From the NCBI GenBank assembly GCA_964644605.1, contig CAZXWS010000054.1:1-32220 (forward strand): a stretch of DNA of 32,220 nt, read 5' to 3'. Shown in pieces: positions 23,864-30,230 of the stretch. Made by a program: the position numbers and the translations under genes. Within the stretch, counting starts at the first letter, position 1; every line of letters starts with the position of its first letter. This stretch comes from CAZLAJ01 sp964644605 (GTDB lineage: Bacteria > Patescibacteriota > Microgenomatia > UBA1406 > GWC2-37-13). Below the pieces are notes generated by a model. It saw nothing but the letters and a program-made list of their open reading frames with translations. It had not been told where the DNA came from and ran no database searches.

Positions 23864-24091
23864 CTACTTCCTTCTCGCTACTATTCTAATTCCCCACTTT
23901 ATCCCATTCCACACCCGCTCGTGCAAAAAATACAGCAGCGTACTTGAGATATTTGAAAAAATCATTACACCTATTGCCAAATCATACCGGTGCGTCAGCG
24001 CCATTATTATCACAAAGTCAGCCACTAAAACCACCAACCGAAAACTGAGTGCTTTTGCCAGTGATCGCAGATGTGTCTCATGATAGTACAT
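23864..24091 (-). CDS. DUF2061 small membrane protein
   Basis: A 75-residue protein with the DUF2061 pattern: RSLAKALSFRLVV (about 9-21), a first helix, ALTHRYDLAIGVMIFSNIS, a second helix, and the end YFLHERVWNGIKWG. Two membrane helices. DUF2061 is a widespread small membrane domain of unknown role. A minus-strand TATAAT lies exactly 6 bp before the ATG, overlapping the -10 of the divergent gene. Confidence 0.85.
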   Translation of the reverse strand: MYYHETHLRSLAKALSFRLVVLVADFVIIMALTHRYDLAIGVMIFSNISSTLLYFLHERVWNGIKWGIRIVARRK

Positions 24092-24097
24092 CTTTCC

Positions 24098-24105
24098 ATT
24101 ATAAT
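24098..24105. promoter_or_regulatory. Shared overlapping -10 of two divergent leaderless genes
   Basis: The plus strand reads ATTATAAT. TATAAT on plus is 24100-24105, 6 bp before ATG 24112; TATAAT on minus is 24103-24098, 6 bp before ATG 24091. The whole intergenic gap is 20 bp. No good -35 is seen on either side. Confidence 0.65.
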
Positions 24106-24111
24106 AATTCT

Positions 24112-25152
24112 ATGGATACAAATACTACTAAGTCAGTACGACACTTTACAGTCGTAGGCTTTACACTTGCTCTCATCTCTCTCATCTTTATCACACTCAT
24201 CAGGATGTTGTTCCCGTTTCTCAACATTATCATCGATTCCATTATATTAAGTATATTTCTTTATCCATTTTATGCAGCGGTTGAAAGTCGTATGGGCAAC
24301 CATAAAAATATTGCTGCTCTACTCACTCTTCTTTTTTTCCTTGTGGGGATGCTACTTCCGGTAGCTTTTATTATTAATTCCCTTGTACGAGAAGTAAGTT
24401 ACGCCGCCACCCAGGTACCGAAAGAATTTGGCAGTGTCAGCAATATTGAAGTGTATATAAACCGCACCCTACGCACATATAACTTACCTGTAAAAGATAT
24501 CCAACCAGAACTAAATCAGTATTTATTAAATGGAATGCGTACTGTGTATGAATATTTAGCAGGAATCCTCTCACGCACGGGTACAATTATTGTCCATATT
24601 TTTCTCATTTTGCTGACGACATACTATTTATTAGTTGAAAAAAAGCGTATTCTTGAGTTTATCGAAAATATACTTCCTCTCAGCAAAATGCATTATGAGC
24701 GTTTACGCACACGAATTAATGATGTTGTGGTAGCTTCAATTAAAGGATTTTTAGCAGTTATTATTCTACAGTCACTACTCGCTATGACCGGATTTTTATT
24801 GTTTGGTGTTACCGCGCCCACATTACTGGGAATTATCTATGGTTTATCTTCTATGGTTCCGGTGGTTGGCAATTCCATTATCTGGATACCAATTGTTATT
24901 TATTTATATCTGACTAAAGGATTATTTTTCGCAGCTGGCCTTATACTTTGGGTTTTGCTAGGGAATTTCCTGATCGATCATTTAGTCACACCGAATATTA
25001 TCGGACGTGCTACGGGTATTCATTCAATCATCATTCTATTTGGAGTATTAGGTGGCCTGCATGTCTTTGGTTTTCCCGGCGTGATTATCGGCCCTACCAT
25101 CATTTCATTGGCGTTTATCGAACTCGAACTTTATAAAGAACTGGTTAAATAA
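24112..25152 (+). CDS. AI-2E family transporter
   Basis: Multi-pass permease, 346 residues from ATG 24112. The helix layout and the C-terminal signature (TPNIIGRATGIHSIIILFGVLGG, about 302-324, and FPGVIIGPTIISLA) are typical of AI-2E/PerM exporters, a family that includes TqsA and sodium-proton antiporter-like members. The real substrate is unknown. The longer frame from 24049 would run back into the divergent gene and across the -10 box, so ATG 24112 is chosen. The next gene starts 2 bp after its stop. Confidence 0.9.
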   Translation: MDTNTTKSVRHFTVVGFTLALISLIFITLIRMLFPFLNIIIDSIILSIFLYPFYAAVESRMGNHKNIAALLTLLFFLVGMLLPVAFIINSLVREVSYAATQVPKEFGSVSNIEVYINRTLRTYNLPVKDIQPELNQYLLNGMRTVYEYLAGILSRTGTIIVHIFLILLTTYYLLVEKKRILEFIENILPLSKMHYERLRTRINDVVVASIKGFLAVIILQSLLAMTGFLLFGVTAPTLLGIIYGLSSMVPVVGNSIIWIPIVIYLYLTKGLFFAAGLILWVLLGNFLIDHLVTPNIIGRATGIHSIIILFGVLGGLHVFGFPGVIIGPTIISLAFIELELYKELVK

Positions 25153-25154
25153 TT

Positions 25155-26447
25155 ATGGAAGTTTTGCTCGCGGTTGCATTTATTTCCGGACTTCTTAGTA
25201 TTTTTTCACCGTGTATTTGGTCCATTTTACCCGTTGTCCTCTCATCATCATTTGTGAGCGGTAAGGCAAAACCACTGGGTATTACGCTTGGTGTTGTCAC
25301 GACATTTATACTCGCAACATTATTTTTAAGCACTATTTTAAATTATATTCCTATTGAACAAAATGACCTGCGAATTGTCTCTATTGTGATTCTTGTCGCA
25401 GCGGGACTAACAATGATTATTCCCCAACTCAATGCTCTTGTCGAAGGATTGATCAGTAGTGTGACTCATATGCATATGCAGCGTTCCAATGAAGATTTTT
25501 TGAGCGGAGTTTTTACTGGAGTATCGCTTGGATTACTATGGACACCCTGCACTGGTCCAATTATGACTATGATCGCCACGTTCGCTGCTGTGGAATCACT
25601 AGATTTTCCTATTATTCTTATTGCGCTTGCATTTGGAGCCGGTGTAAGCATTCCTCTTTTTACCCTCACATTCAGTGAACAATGGCTGTACTCACATCAC
25701 CCAGTTTTAAAAAGATTTACTCGACCTGTTCAGATAATTTTTGGATTTATTATGATCTGCGCATCCATTCTTATTTTTACAGGCTACGATCGTATCCTTG
25801 TATCTAAATTTATAAACGTTTTACCCTACGACCAAACATACTATAGCCCCGCAGAGACACTTCCATCTGTGCGCACTCAACTCGAAGAACTTCGACGCAA
25901 ACGACTCATGCCCACACAGTTTGTCATCAGGCCTAGTTCAGATGTGCCCACTCCCACAACATACATCCCTTCCCCCATTCCTTCACGCTACCGATCTTCA
26001 GCGCCAGTGCTCGGTCAAGCACAAGAAATTTCTGGAATTACTCGCTGGTTTAATACACCAAATAACCAACCCTTATCATTACAGCAATTACGAGGGAGAG
26101 TAGTGCTGCTCGATTTTTGGGCGTATACCTGTGAAGCTTGCCTTACCACTATCAGTCTTAAAAATACCTGGAAACAACAGTATCCCAATTTAACCATACT
26201 TGCGGTGCATGTGCCAGCTTCAAATGAAACACGTTCTGAAGAGAATATCGCAAATGCCATCACACAATATGGGGTGACCTATCCCGTAGCCGTAGATGCT
26301 AACTTCTCAACATTCGACACCTATCATGCGAGTGTACTTCCCACTGAGTTTTTAATAGATAAAAATGGATACATCCGCTTTACAACCATTCATACTTCCG
26401 ATGCAGGAAAAATGGATCACCTGATCCAGGAATTATTACAGGAGTAG
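25155..26447 (+). CDS. CcdA/DsbD-like membrane electron carrier fused to a TlpA/DipZ-type thioredoxin
   Basis: Moves reducing power across the membrane to an outside thioredoxin-like domain. 430 residues. The N-terminal CcdA part has six helices and two redox cysteines in SPCIWSILP (C20) and WTPCTGP (C132). A Ser/Pro/Thr linker (about 255-290) leads to a thioredoxin-like domain with WAYTCEAC (C326, C329) and the cis-Pro loop LPTEFLIDKNG. This is the layout of DipZ-type fusions. It probably keeps extracytoplasmic cysteines reduced. It follows the AI-2E gene by 2 bp and is followed by two strong hairpin terminators. Confidence 0.92.
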   Translation: MEVLLAVAFISGLLSIFSPCIWSILPVVLSSSFVSGKAKPLGITLGVVTTFILATLFLSTILNYIPIEQNDLRIVSIVILVAAGLTMIIPQLNALVEGLISSVTHMHMQRSNEDFLSGVFTGVSLGLLWTPCTGPIMTMIATFAAVESLDFPIILIALAFGAGVSIPLFTLTFSEQWLYSHHPVLKRFTRPVQIIFGFIMICASILIFTGYDRILVSKFINVLPYDQTYYSPAETLPSVRTQLEELRRKRLMPTQFVIRPSSDVPTPTTYIPSPIPSRYRSSAPVLGQAQEISGITRWFNTPNNQPLSLQQLRGRVVLLDFWAYTCEACLTTISLKNTWKQQYPNLTILAVHVPASNETRSEENIANAITQYGVTYPVAVDANFSTFDTYHASVLPTEFLIDKNGYIRFTTIHTSDAGKMDHLIQELLQE

Positions 26448-26449
26448 AG

Positions 26450-26490
26450 TTTTTTTAGTTAAAGGTCACGTATGACCCTTTAACTAAAAA
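26450..26490. terminator. Bidirectional terminator after the CcdA-thioredoxin gene
   Basis: TTTTTTAGTTAAAGGTCA, loop CGTA, TGACCCTTTAACTAAAAA; one bulged base. A and T runs on both sides. Confidence 0.85.
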
Positions 26491-26524
26491 AAATGGCCAC
26501 GGCATCTGCGGGCGTGGCCATTTT
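26490..26524. terminator. Second bidirectional terminator
   Basis: AAAATGGCCACG (26490-26501) with CGTGGCCATTTT (26513-26524). On the minus strand it runs into a long T stretch, so it probably ends the 26556 gene. A small hairpin, CGATGCTGAGCATCG (26531-26545), precedes it. Confidence 0.85.
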
Positions 26525-26555
26525 CTCCCCCGATGCTGAGCATCGAGGGTTCCGG

Positions 26556-26756
26556 TTATTTATTCACATTCACATCAATCTTACCCGGTACTTGAATTGA
26601 TGGTGTTCCTGCTCCCATAAAGCCTCTTGTCAGGCCAGGGGCAAGATAGTACACGAATAACACTCCAAAGATTATCAAGAGCAACACACCGAGCAAAAAT
26701 CCCAGACCACTTCCGCGATCAGTACTATTCGGTGTGGCATTTACTATAGTTGCCAT
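26556..26756 (-). CDS. Small single-pass membrane protein
   Basis: A 66-residue protein: polar N-terminus (NATPNSTDRGSG), one helix LGFLLGVLLLIIFGVLFVYYL (about 18-38), then a Gly/Pro tail ending in KIDVNVNK. No family recognised. A full Shine-Dalgarno (AAAGGAGGTG, 26763-26772) fixes the start. Its neighbours are a GlsB-type and a GSP17M-like protein, so a stress role is a reasonable guess. Confidence 0.8.
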   Translation of the reverse strand: MATIVNATPNSTDRGSGLGFLLGVLLLIIFGVLFVYYLAPGLTRGFMGAGTPSIQVPGKIDVNVNK

Positions 26757-26762
26757 CAGTAC

Positions 26763-26772
26763 ACCTCCTTTT
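26763..26772 (-). promoter_or_regulatory. Strong Shine-Dalgarno for the 26556 gene
   Basis: Minus-strand AAAGGAGGTG about 6 bp before ATG 26756. Confidence 0.85.
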
Positions 26773-26801
26773 TTAAGTTCTACAAACTTATAATGTTCTG
26801 G

Positions 26802-27053
26802 TTAATAAGTGCGTGGACGAAACAAGCGACCGAGCCAAATCAACACAACTGCTCCTAAGGTTGCAACGGCAATACTATAAATATTGAAACCGTTCACACC
26901 ATCATTACCAAACAAACTCATAACAAAACCTCCGATTACAGCTCCGACAATTCCCAGAACTATATCGGTTAATATTCCTTCACGACTTCCCATAATAAGT
27001 GAAGCTAACCAGCCAGCAATCAAGCCAAGGACTATCCATGTTAAAATAGACAT
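26802..27053 (-). CDS. GlsB/YeaQ/YmgE family membrane protein
   Basis: An 83-residue protein with three helices and the family pattern VLGLIAGWLASLIMG, GILTDIVLGIVGAVIGG and VATLGAVVLIWLGR. Known members are stress-induced small membrane proteins ('transglycosylase-associated'). The start is ATG 27053, 9 bp after AGGAGGTG (27063-27070); a GTG at 27065 gives a longer frame but lies in the Shine-Dalgarno. Confidence 0.9.
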   Translation of the reverse strand: MSILTWIVLGLIAGWLASLIMGSREGILTDIVLGIVGAVIGGFVMSLFGNDGVNGFNIYSIAVATLGAVVLIWLGRLFRPRTY

Positions 27054-27062
27054 AAACTTTTT

Positions 27063-27070
27063 CACCTCCT
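27063..27070 (-). promoter_or_regulatory. Shine-Dalgarno of the GlsB-type gene
   Basis: Minus-strand AGGAGGTG, 9 bp before ATG 27053. Confidence 0.8.
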
Positions 27071-27260
27071 CTCATTTTGAAACGTATAACAATTATTTTT
27101 AAAGAACGTACTTATACTTTACCCGCCGGTATTAATAGAGGCATAAGAAGCCAGTAAGAAAAAAGTAAGATGTAGTTGTCTTACCAAAGCATTACTCATT
27201 TATGATGCATATCATATTGTATGCCGATAGTATAAGAAATCTTACTATAAAAAATTCTTG

Positions 27261-27380
27261 ATTTTTAAATAAAATCCAAATATCAAAATTTAAATGTCAA
27301 ATCAATTTCAAAATCTAAAAATTATTTGGACTTTGAATTTGATTTGATTCTTTGGATTTTGAAATTTGGATTTAAAAATT
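27261..27380. repeat. AT-rich 120-bp inverted repeat
   Basis: The left arm (from TTTTTAAATAAAATCC) and right arm (ending GGATTTAAAAATT) are largely complementary, built from CAAAATTTAAATGTCAAAT-type words. It fills much of the 357-bp gap 27054-27410 before the stress gene. The rest of the gap shows no gene. Confidence 0.6.
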
Positions 27381-27395
27381 AATACTATTTATTGA

Positions 27396-27405
27396 GGGGA
27401 GGTGA
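27396..27405 (+). promoter_or_regulatory. Strong Shine-Dalgarno of the GSP17M-like gene
   Basis: GGGGAGGTGA, 5 bp before ATG 27411. A GTG at 27402 is part of this site and should not be taken as the start. Confidence 0.85.
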
Positions 27406-27410
27406 AACAT

Positions 27411-27995
27411 ATGAGAATGAACATGTTACTCGGTGTTTTTTCAGAACGCGACTCAACCGAAAACGCAATTACTGATCTGAAAGATATGAGGTTTGACGCA
27501 AAAGACATTTCTATAATTGTGAAAGACGTAGTGGTAGGTAATCAAGTCGCGCAGAATACTGGTGCAAGTGTCAGTAACGATGTGGCGTCCGGTGCAACAA
27601 CCGGAGGAGTAATTGGTGCACTAGCCGGTCTGCTTGTTGGAATTGGTGCTATCACAATTCCTGGCATAGGAGCGTTCTTTATTGCTGGCCCTATTGCCGC
27701 GGCATTAGGACTTACGGGAGCCGCAGCTAGTACTGTTTCCGGTGCTCTCACTGGCGCATTAGCCGGAGGATTAATTGGCGCGTTAGTAAATTTAGGTGTA
27801 CCGGAAAATGAAGCACAGGCATATGAAGAAAAAATTCGCGCAGGTGCAATTTTAGTGGCCGTACCAGTAATGTCAGAAAGAGAAGATAGAGCTCGTGCTA
27901 TCCTTGAGCGAAATAGTGCAGAACAAATCAGAACGGTTCCGATTCCTGAGGACAGAGAAAAATATTATGATGAACGACGGCATGTAGCAGTGTAA
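27411..27995 (+). CDS. General stress protein 17M-like protein with Gly-rich helical core
   Basis: A 194-residue protein. The N-terminus LLGVFSERDSTENAITDLKD (about 5-24) and the following ISIIVKD match the YflT/GSP17M-type fold. The middle (about 57-130) is a Gly/Ala-rich hydrophobic stretch (GGVIGALAGLLVGIGAITIPGIG) that can form paired membrane helices. The late NEAQAYEEKIRAGAILVAV part is seen in low-temperature or stress-induced proteins. It is followed by a clear terminator. Confidence 0.85.
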   Translation: MRMNMLLGVFSERDSTENAITDLKDMRFDAKDISIIVKDVVVGNQVAQNTGASVSNDVASGATTGGVIGALAGLLVGIGAITIPGIGAFFIAGPIAAALGLTGAAASTVSGALTGALAGGLIGALVNLGVPENEAQAYEEKIRAGAILVAVPVMSEREDRARAILERNSAEQIRTVPIPEDREKYYDERRHVAV

Positions 27996-28011
27996 AAACG
28001 TATATTCACTA

Positions 28012-28041
28012 AAATCCCTGCCTAAGAGCAGGGATTTTTTT
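28012..28041 (+). terminator. Rho-independent terminator after the stress gene
   Basis: AAATCCCTGC and GCAGGGATTT (10-bp stem, 6-base loop) followed by a T run, 16 bp after the stop at 27995. Confidence 0.9.
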
Positions 28042-28046
28042 AGCAG

Positions 28047-28052
28047 TATAAT
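28047..28052 (+). promoter_or_regulatory. -10 box of the 35-residue gene
   Basis: TATAAT with 6 bp to ATG 28059, only 5 bp after the preceding terminator's T run; leaderless mRNA expected. Confidence 0.6.
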
Positions 28053-28058
28053 AAAGCT

Positions 28059-28166
28059 ATGTCAAAGGAAAGTATGACACATGATTTAGGGGAAACCCTG
28101 AAACGTTGGGCACCAATAGCATTAATCGGAGCAGCATTACTCTGGATAGCAGGAAGTGTCTTATAA
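28059..28166 (+). CDS. 35-residue single-helix membrane peptide
   Basis: MSKESMTHDLGETLKRWAPI, then a hydrophobic helix ending WIAGSVL, then TAA. Support comes from context: it begins 6 bp after a perfect TATAAT, right after a terminator. No homologue recognised. Small amphipathic-plus-helix proteins of this size can be regulators of membrane complexes, but that is a guess. Confidence 0.55.
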   Translation: MSKESMTHDLGETLKRWAPIALIGAALLWIAGSVL

Positions 28167-28204
28167 ATTAATATCAAAAATAAAATATCAAATATAAAAA
28201 ATTT

Positions 28205-28230
28205 GTAGGGTCATAAAAACCGTTCCCTAC
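28205..28230. repeat. Decayed GGAACGG-family repeat
   Basis: GTAGGGTCATAAAAACCGTTCCCTAC: the right arm is intact, the left arm has lost the GGAACGG core. Confidence 0.6.
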
Positions 28231-28265
28231 GCATTTTTTTATTTTTAATTTTTTATATTTTATCT

Positions 28266-28340
28266 TTACTCTTCCACCTCCACCCTATACTTTGATCCGC
28301 GGTAATCCATCGCATTTTTTCTTGTTATAAACTTTGCCAT
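28266..28340 (-). CDS. Possible 24-residue peptide
   Basis: MAKFITRKNAMDYRGSKYRV plus four acidic or hydrophobic residues, then TAA. It lies just after the 28356 ORF on the same strand, and both contain a G-x-KYR word followed by Val/Glu/Asp residues. It could be a tiny gene, the end of a frameshifted longer gene, or chance. Confidence 0.25.
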   Translation of the reverse strand: MAKFITRKNAMDYRGSKYRVEVEE

Positions 28341-28355
28341 ATTATTTTCCAAAAT

Positions 28356-28553
28356 TTATAACTCTGTATTATCTTTCCATTCCACACCCTCAGCACGTAC
28401 TTCATACCCACTCGTATGTGCATTTTCCAATCCTACATCATAATCATCCACCAAATTCGCACGATACTTACCTCTCTCATACTCCTGCACAGGCTTCAGT
28501 ACTCGGCAGTGGGGTGTCCCAAAATCATTTCGTTTACTGTGTAACATATACAT
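28356..28553 (-). CDS. Small 65-residue hypothetical protein
   Basis: A soluble, charged protein; the part GTPHCRVLKPVQEYERGKYR (about 12-31), followed by VDDYDVGLENAHTSGYEVRAEGVEW, has normal protein-like composition, and similar short proteins occur in CPR genomes to my memory. The plus-strand ORF over the same bases is low-complexity His/Pro/Thr and less likely. No Shine-Dalgarno; the start may be ATG 28553 or 28547. Confidence 0.5.
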   Translation of the reverse strand: MYMLHSKRNDFGTPHCRVLKPVQEYERGKYRANLVDDYDVGLENAHTSGYEVRAEGVEWKDNTEL

Positions 28554-28634
28554 GTAATGTGTAATTGATTTATAGTACAGCGGCTATGTCAACATCCGGT
28601 CACAGCATAGTAATAATTACGTAAGATAATTTTG

Positions 28635-28640
28635 TACAAT
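28635..28640 (+). promoter_or_regulatory. -10 box of the acyltransferase gene
   Basis: TACAAT with 6 bp to ATG 28647. The longer frame starting at TTG 28632 overlaps this box and is rejected. Confidence 0.55.
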
Positions 28641-28646
28641 ATACCC

Positions 28647-29618
28647 ATGCAAAAAGAAAGAAATAATACGATCGATATTTTGCGTGGAATTGGTTTATTT
28701 TGCGTAATATTTATCCATGCGCTTGCATACTATTTAAATGACATAACAGCGCATGTTTTCTGGAATTATTTGCAGTTTGCAGTCCAAATTTTTGTATTCT
28801 GTTCAGGTTATATTTTTTTTGTAAAGTATTTACCTCAAACCAATTTCAATTGGTTACAGTATTTCATAAAACGCGTGAAGCGTTTACTAATTCCCTACTA
28901 TATTTTTCTCGCATTATTTTTACCGATTGTGTTTTTCACAGAGCCAAAAAAATTTCAAATCCCATACATTATTGATAATCTGTTGGTAAAAGATGGTATT
29001 GATATTAATTGGTTAATCCTTTTATTTATTCAACTCACCCTCGTTACTATTTTTTTAAAGTACGCGATTAATAAAAAGAAACTGCTTTTTTATCTATATA
29101 CCGCTCTCTCATTTCTCTCGTCTTTTGTATTTCTTTTTTATGTCCCCCATATTAACTACAAGTTCTACATGTGGTTACCATGGTCTTTAATAATCATTTA
29201 TTGTTATTACTTCGCTACCTATGAAAAAAATAAAAAATTTTTTGTCTGGACTACTTTAATTTTTTTGGGAGTATATGTAAGCACATTATTATTAAAACAA
29301 CATATTGATGGCAAGCTTATTTTTTTTGATAATAAATATCCTCCTAACACTTTTTATTTATTTTATGGATTATTTGCCTTAAATATTTTGTACTTGCTTA
29401 TACAAAATAAAATATTTCATCCGTTTCAAAAAATCTTATCATTTCTAAGCATGTATTCATATGAGCTCTACTTTATTCATTACGCAGTTATTTATGTAGT
29501 TTCCACTCGCTTCCCGTATACATCACTCCATTGGTCCGTCTTTTTTGTCATCATATTATTTTTGTCAGTTGGAATTCAGTTTGGTATCAATCGGTTTGGA
29601 AAACGTTTGAAAGGTTAA
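28647..29618 (+). CDS. Acyltransferase family 3 membrane protein
   Basis: Integral membrane O-acyltransferase, 323 residues with about ten helices. The N-terminal signature RNNTIDILRGIGLFCVIFIH ends in the conserved His of this family (compare R-x-x-x-D-x-x-R-x-x-A...H). Members acetylate or succinylate cell-surface sugars (OafA, OpgC types); the acceptor here is unknown. Very AT-rich. It is a single gene between repeats, with its own -10. The SGNH hydrolase at 4908 is the sort of enzyme that acts on similar ester groups, but the two are not linked. Confidence 0.85.
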   Translation: MQKERNNTIDILRGIGLFCVIFIHALAYYLNDITAHVFWNYLQFAVQIFVFCSGYIFFVKYLPQTNFNWLQYFIKRVKRLLIPYYIFLALFLPIVFFTEPKKFQIPYIIDNLLVKDGIDINWLILLFIQLTLVTIFLKYAINKKKLLFYLYTALSFLSSFVFLFYVPHINYKFYMWLPWSLIIIYCYYFATYEKNKKFFVWTTLIFLGVYVSTLLLKQHIDGKLIFFDNKYPPNTFYLFYGLFALNILYLLIQNKIFHPFQKILSFLSMYSYELYFIHYAVIYVVSTRFPYTSLHWSVFFVIILFLSVGIQFGINRFGKRLKG

Positions 29619-29644
29619 CGTCTTCGCTGCTCGTATAGCTAGAC

Positions 29645-29665
29645 GTTAAACGTTTTACGTTTAAC
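29645..29665. repeat. GTTAAACGT/ACGTTTAAC inverted repeat
   Basis: Perfect 9-bp arms with a TTT loop, just after the acyltransferase gene, with GCTGCTCGTAT nearby; related in wording to the CTCGTATCGATACGAG unit at 29830. Confidence 0.45.
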
Positions 29666-29711
29666 TATCGTGCCGCGAAAACGTTTAACTTTTTACAATA
29701 TATATATGTAT

Positions 29712-29781
29712 GTACGGAACGGTTTTCCCCCGTCGCCCCGCCATGGCGGGACTATGGAGGGGCACGTAAACCGTTCCCTAC
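29712..29781. repeat. GGAACGG-family repeat carrying a GTAGAGACG-family core
   Basis: Arms GTACGGAACGGTTTTC and GTAAACCGTTCCCTAC. The loop contains CCCGCCATGGCGGG (29737-29750), which is the core of the palindrome at 4833. The two repeat families thus share parts. Confidence 0.75.
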
Positions 29782-29829
29782 AATATAATATGTATTTGTA
29801 TCATTAGAAATAAGACGTAGAACGTTAGA

Positions 29830-29845
29830 CTCGTATCGATACGAG
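29830..29845. repeat. CTCGTATCGATACGAG palindrome
   Basis: Perfect 16-bp palindrome followed by CAGCGAGACCCTTAG; similar flanks at 11692-11760 and 23552-23603. It lies just downstream of the response regulator gene (minus strand). Confidence 0.6.
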
Positions 29846-29873
29846 CAGCGAGACCCTTAGCCGCTAAAACATC

Positions 29874-30230
29874 TTACCCGATATACTTCTTCACTAAACT
29901 CAATAATTCATGCATATCAAAAGGCTTACGCACAAAATCATCCGCACCGCTTTCTTTTGCAGAATTCTCAATTTCATTTAATGCAGACAATAAAATAATT
30001 GGAGTGTTTTTTGTGTGTTCATATTGCTTGAGCTGTTTTACCACCTCTGTCCCTTGTAATCCCGGCATCCATATATCTAAAAAGATTAAATCAGCATTTG
30101 TGGTATTCACTTTTTCCAACACTTCTTCGCCGTTTACCGCTCGTTCTGTTTCATATCCTCCTTCTTCTAAAATAATTTGTAGAACATCAAGAATACTTGA
30201 GTCATCATCACAAATGAGTATTTTTTTCAT
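29874..30230 (-). CDS. Stand-alone response regulator receiver protein (CheY-like)
   Basis: 118-residue REC domain only. Acid pocket D8 and D9 (CDDD), phospho-acceptor D52 (IFLDIWMPG), switch Ser82 (LLSA) and Lys102 (RKPF) are all present. No output domain, so it works through protein contacts or a phosphorelay. It overlaps the histidine kinase gene by 4 bp (ATGA), which implies coupled translation and a cognate pair. Confidence 0.93.
   Translation of the reverse strand: MKKILICDDDSSILDVLQIILEEGGYETERAVNGEEVLEKVNTTNADLIFLDIWMPGLQGTEVVKQLKQYEHTKNTPIILLSALNEIENSAKESGADDFVRKPFDMHELLSLVKKYIG

Noticed and set aside
24049..24111. Upstream extension of the AI-2E transporter frame
   Set aside because: It runs antisense through the DUF2061 start and across the shared -10; ATG 24112 fits the promoter and the protein family.
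27402..27410. GTG start for the GSP17M-like gene
   Set aside because: The GTG is part of the GGGGAGGTGA Shine-Dalgarno; ATG 27411 has correct spacing.
28334..28564. Plus-strand 76-codon ORF rich in His/Pro/Thr
   Set aside because: Low-complexity antisense of the more protein-like minus-strand ORF at 28356-28553.
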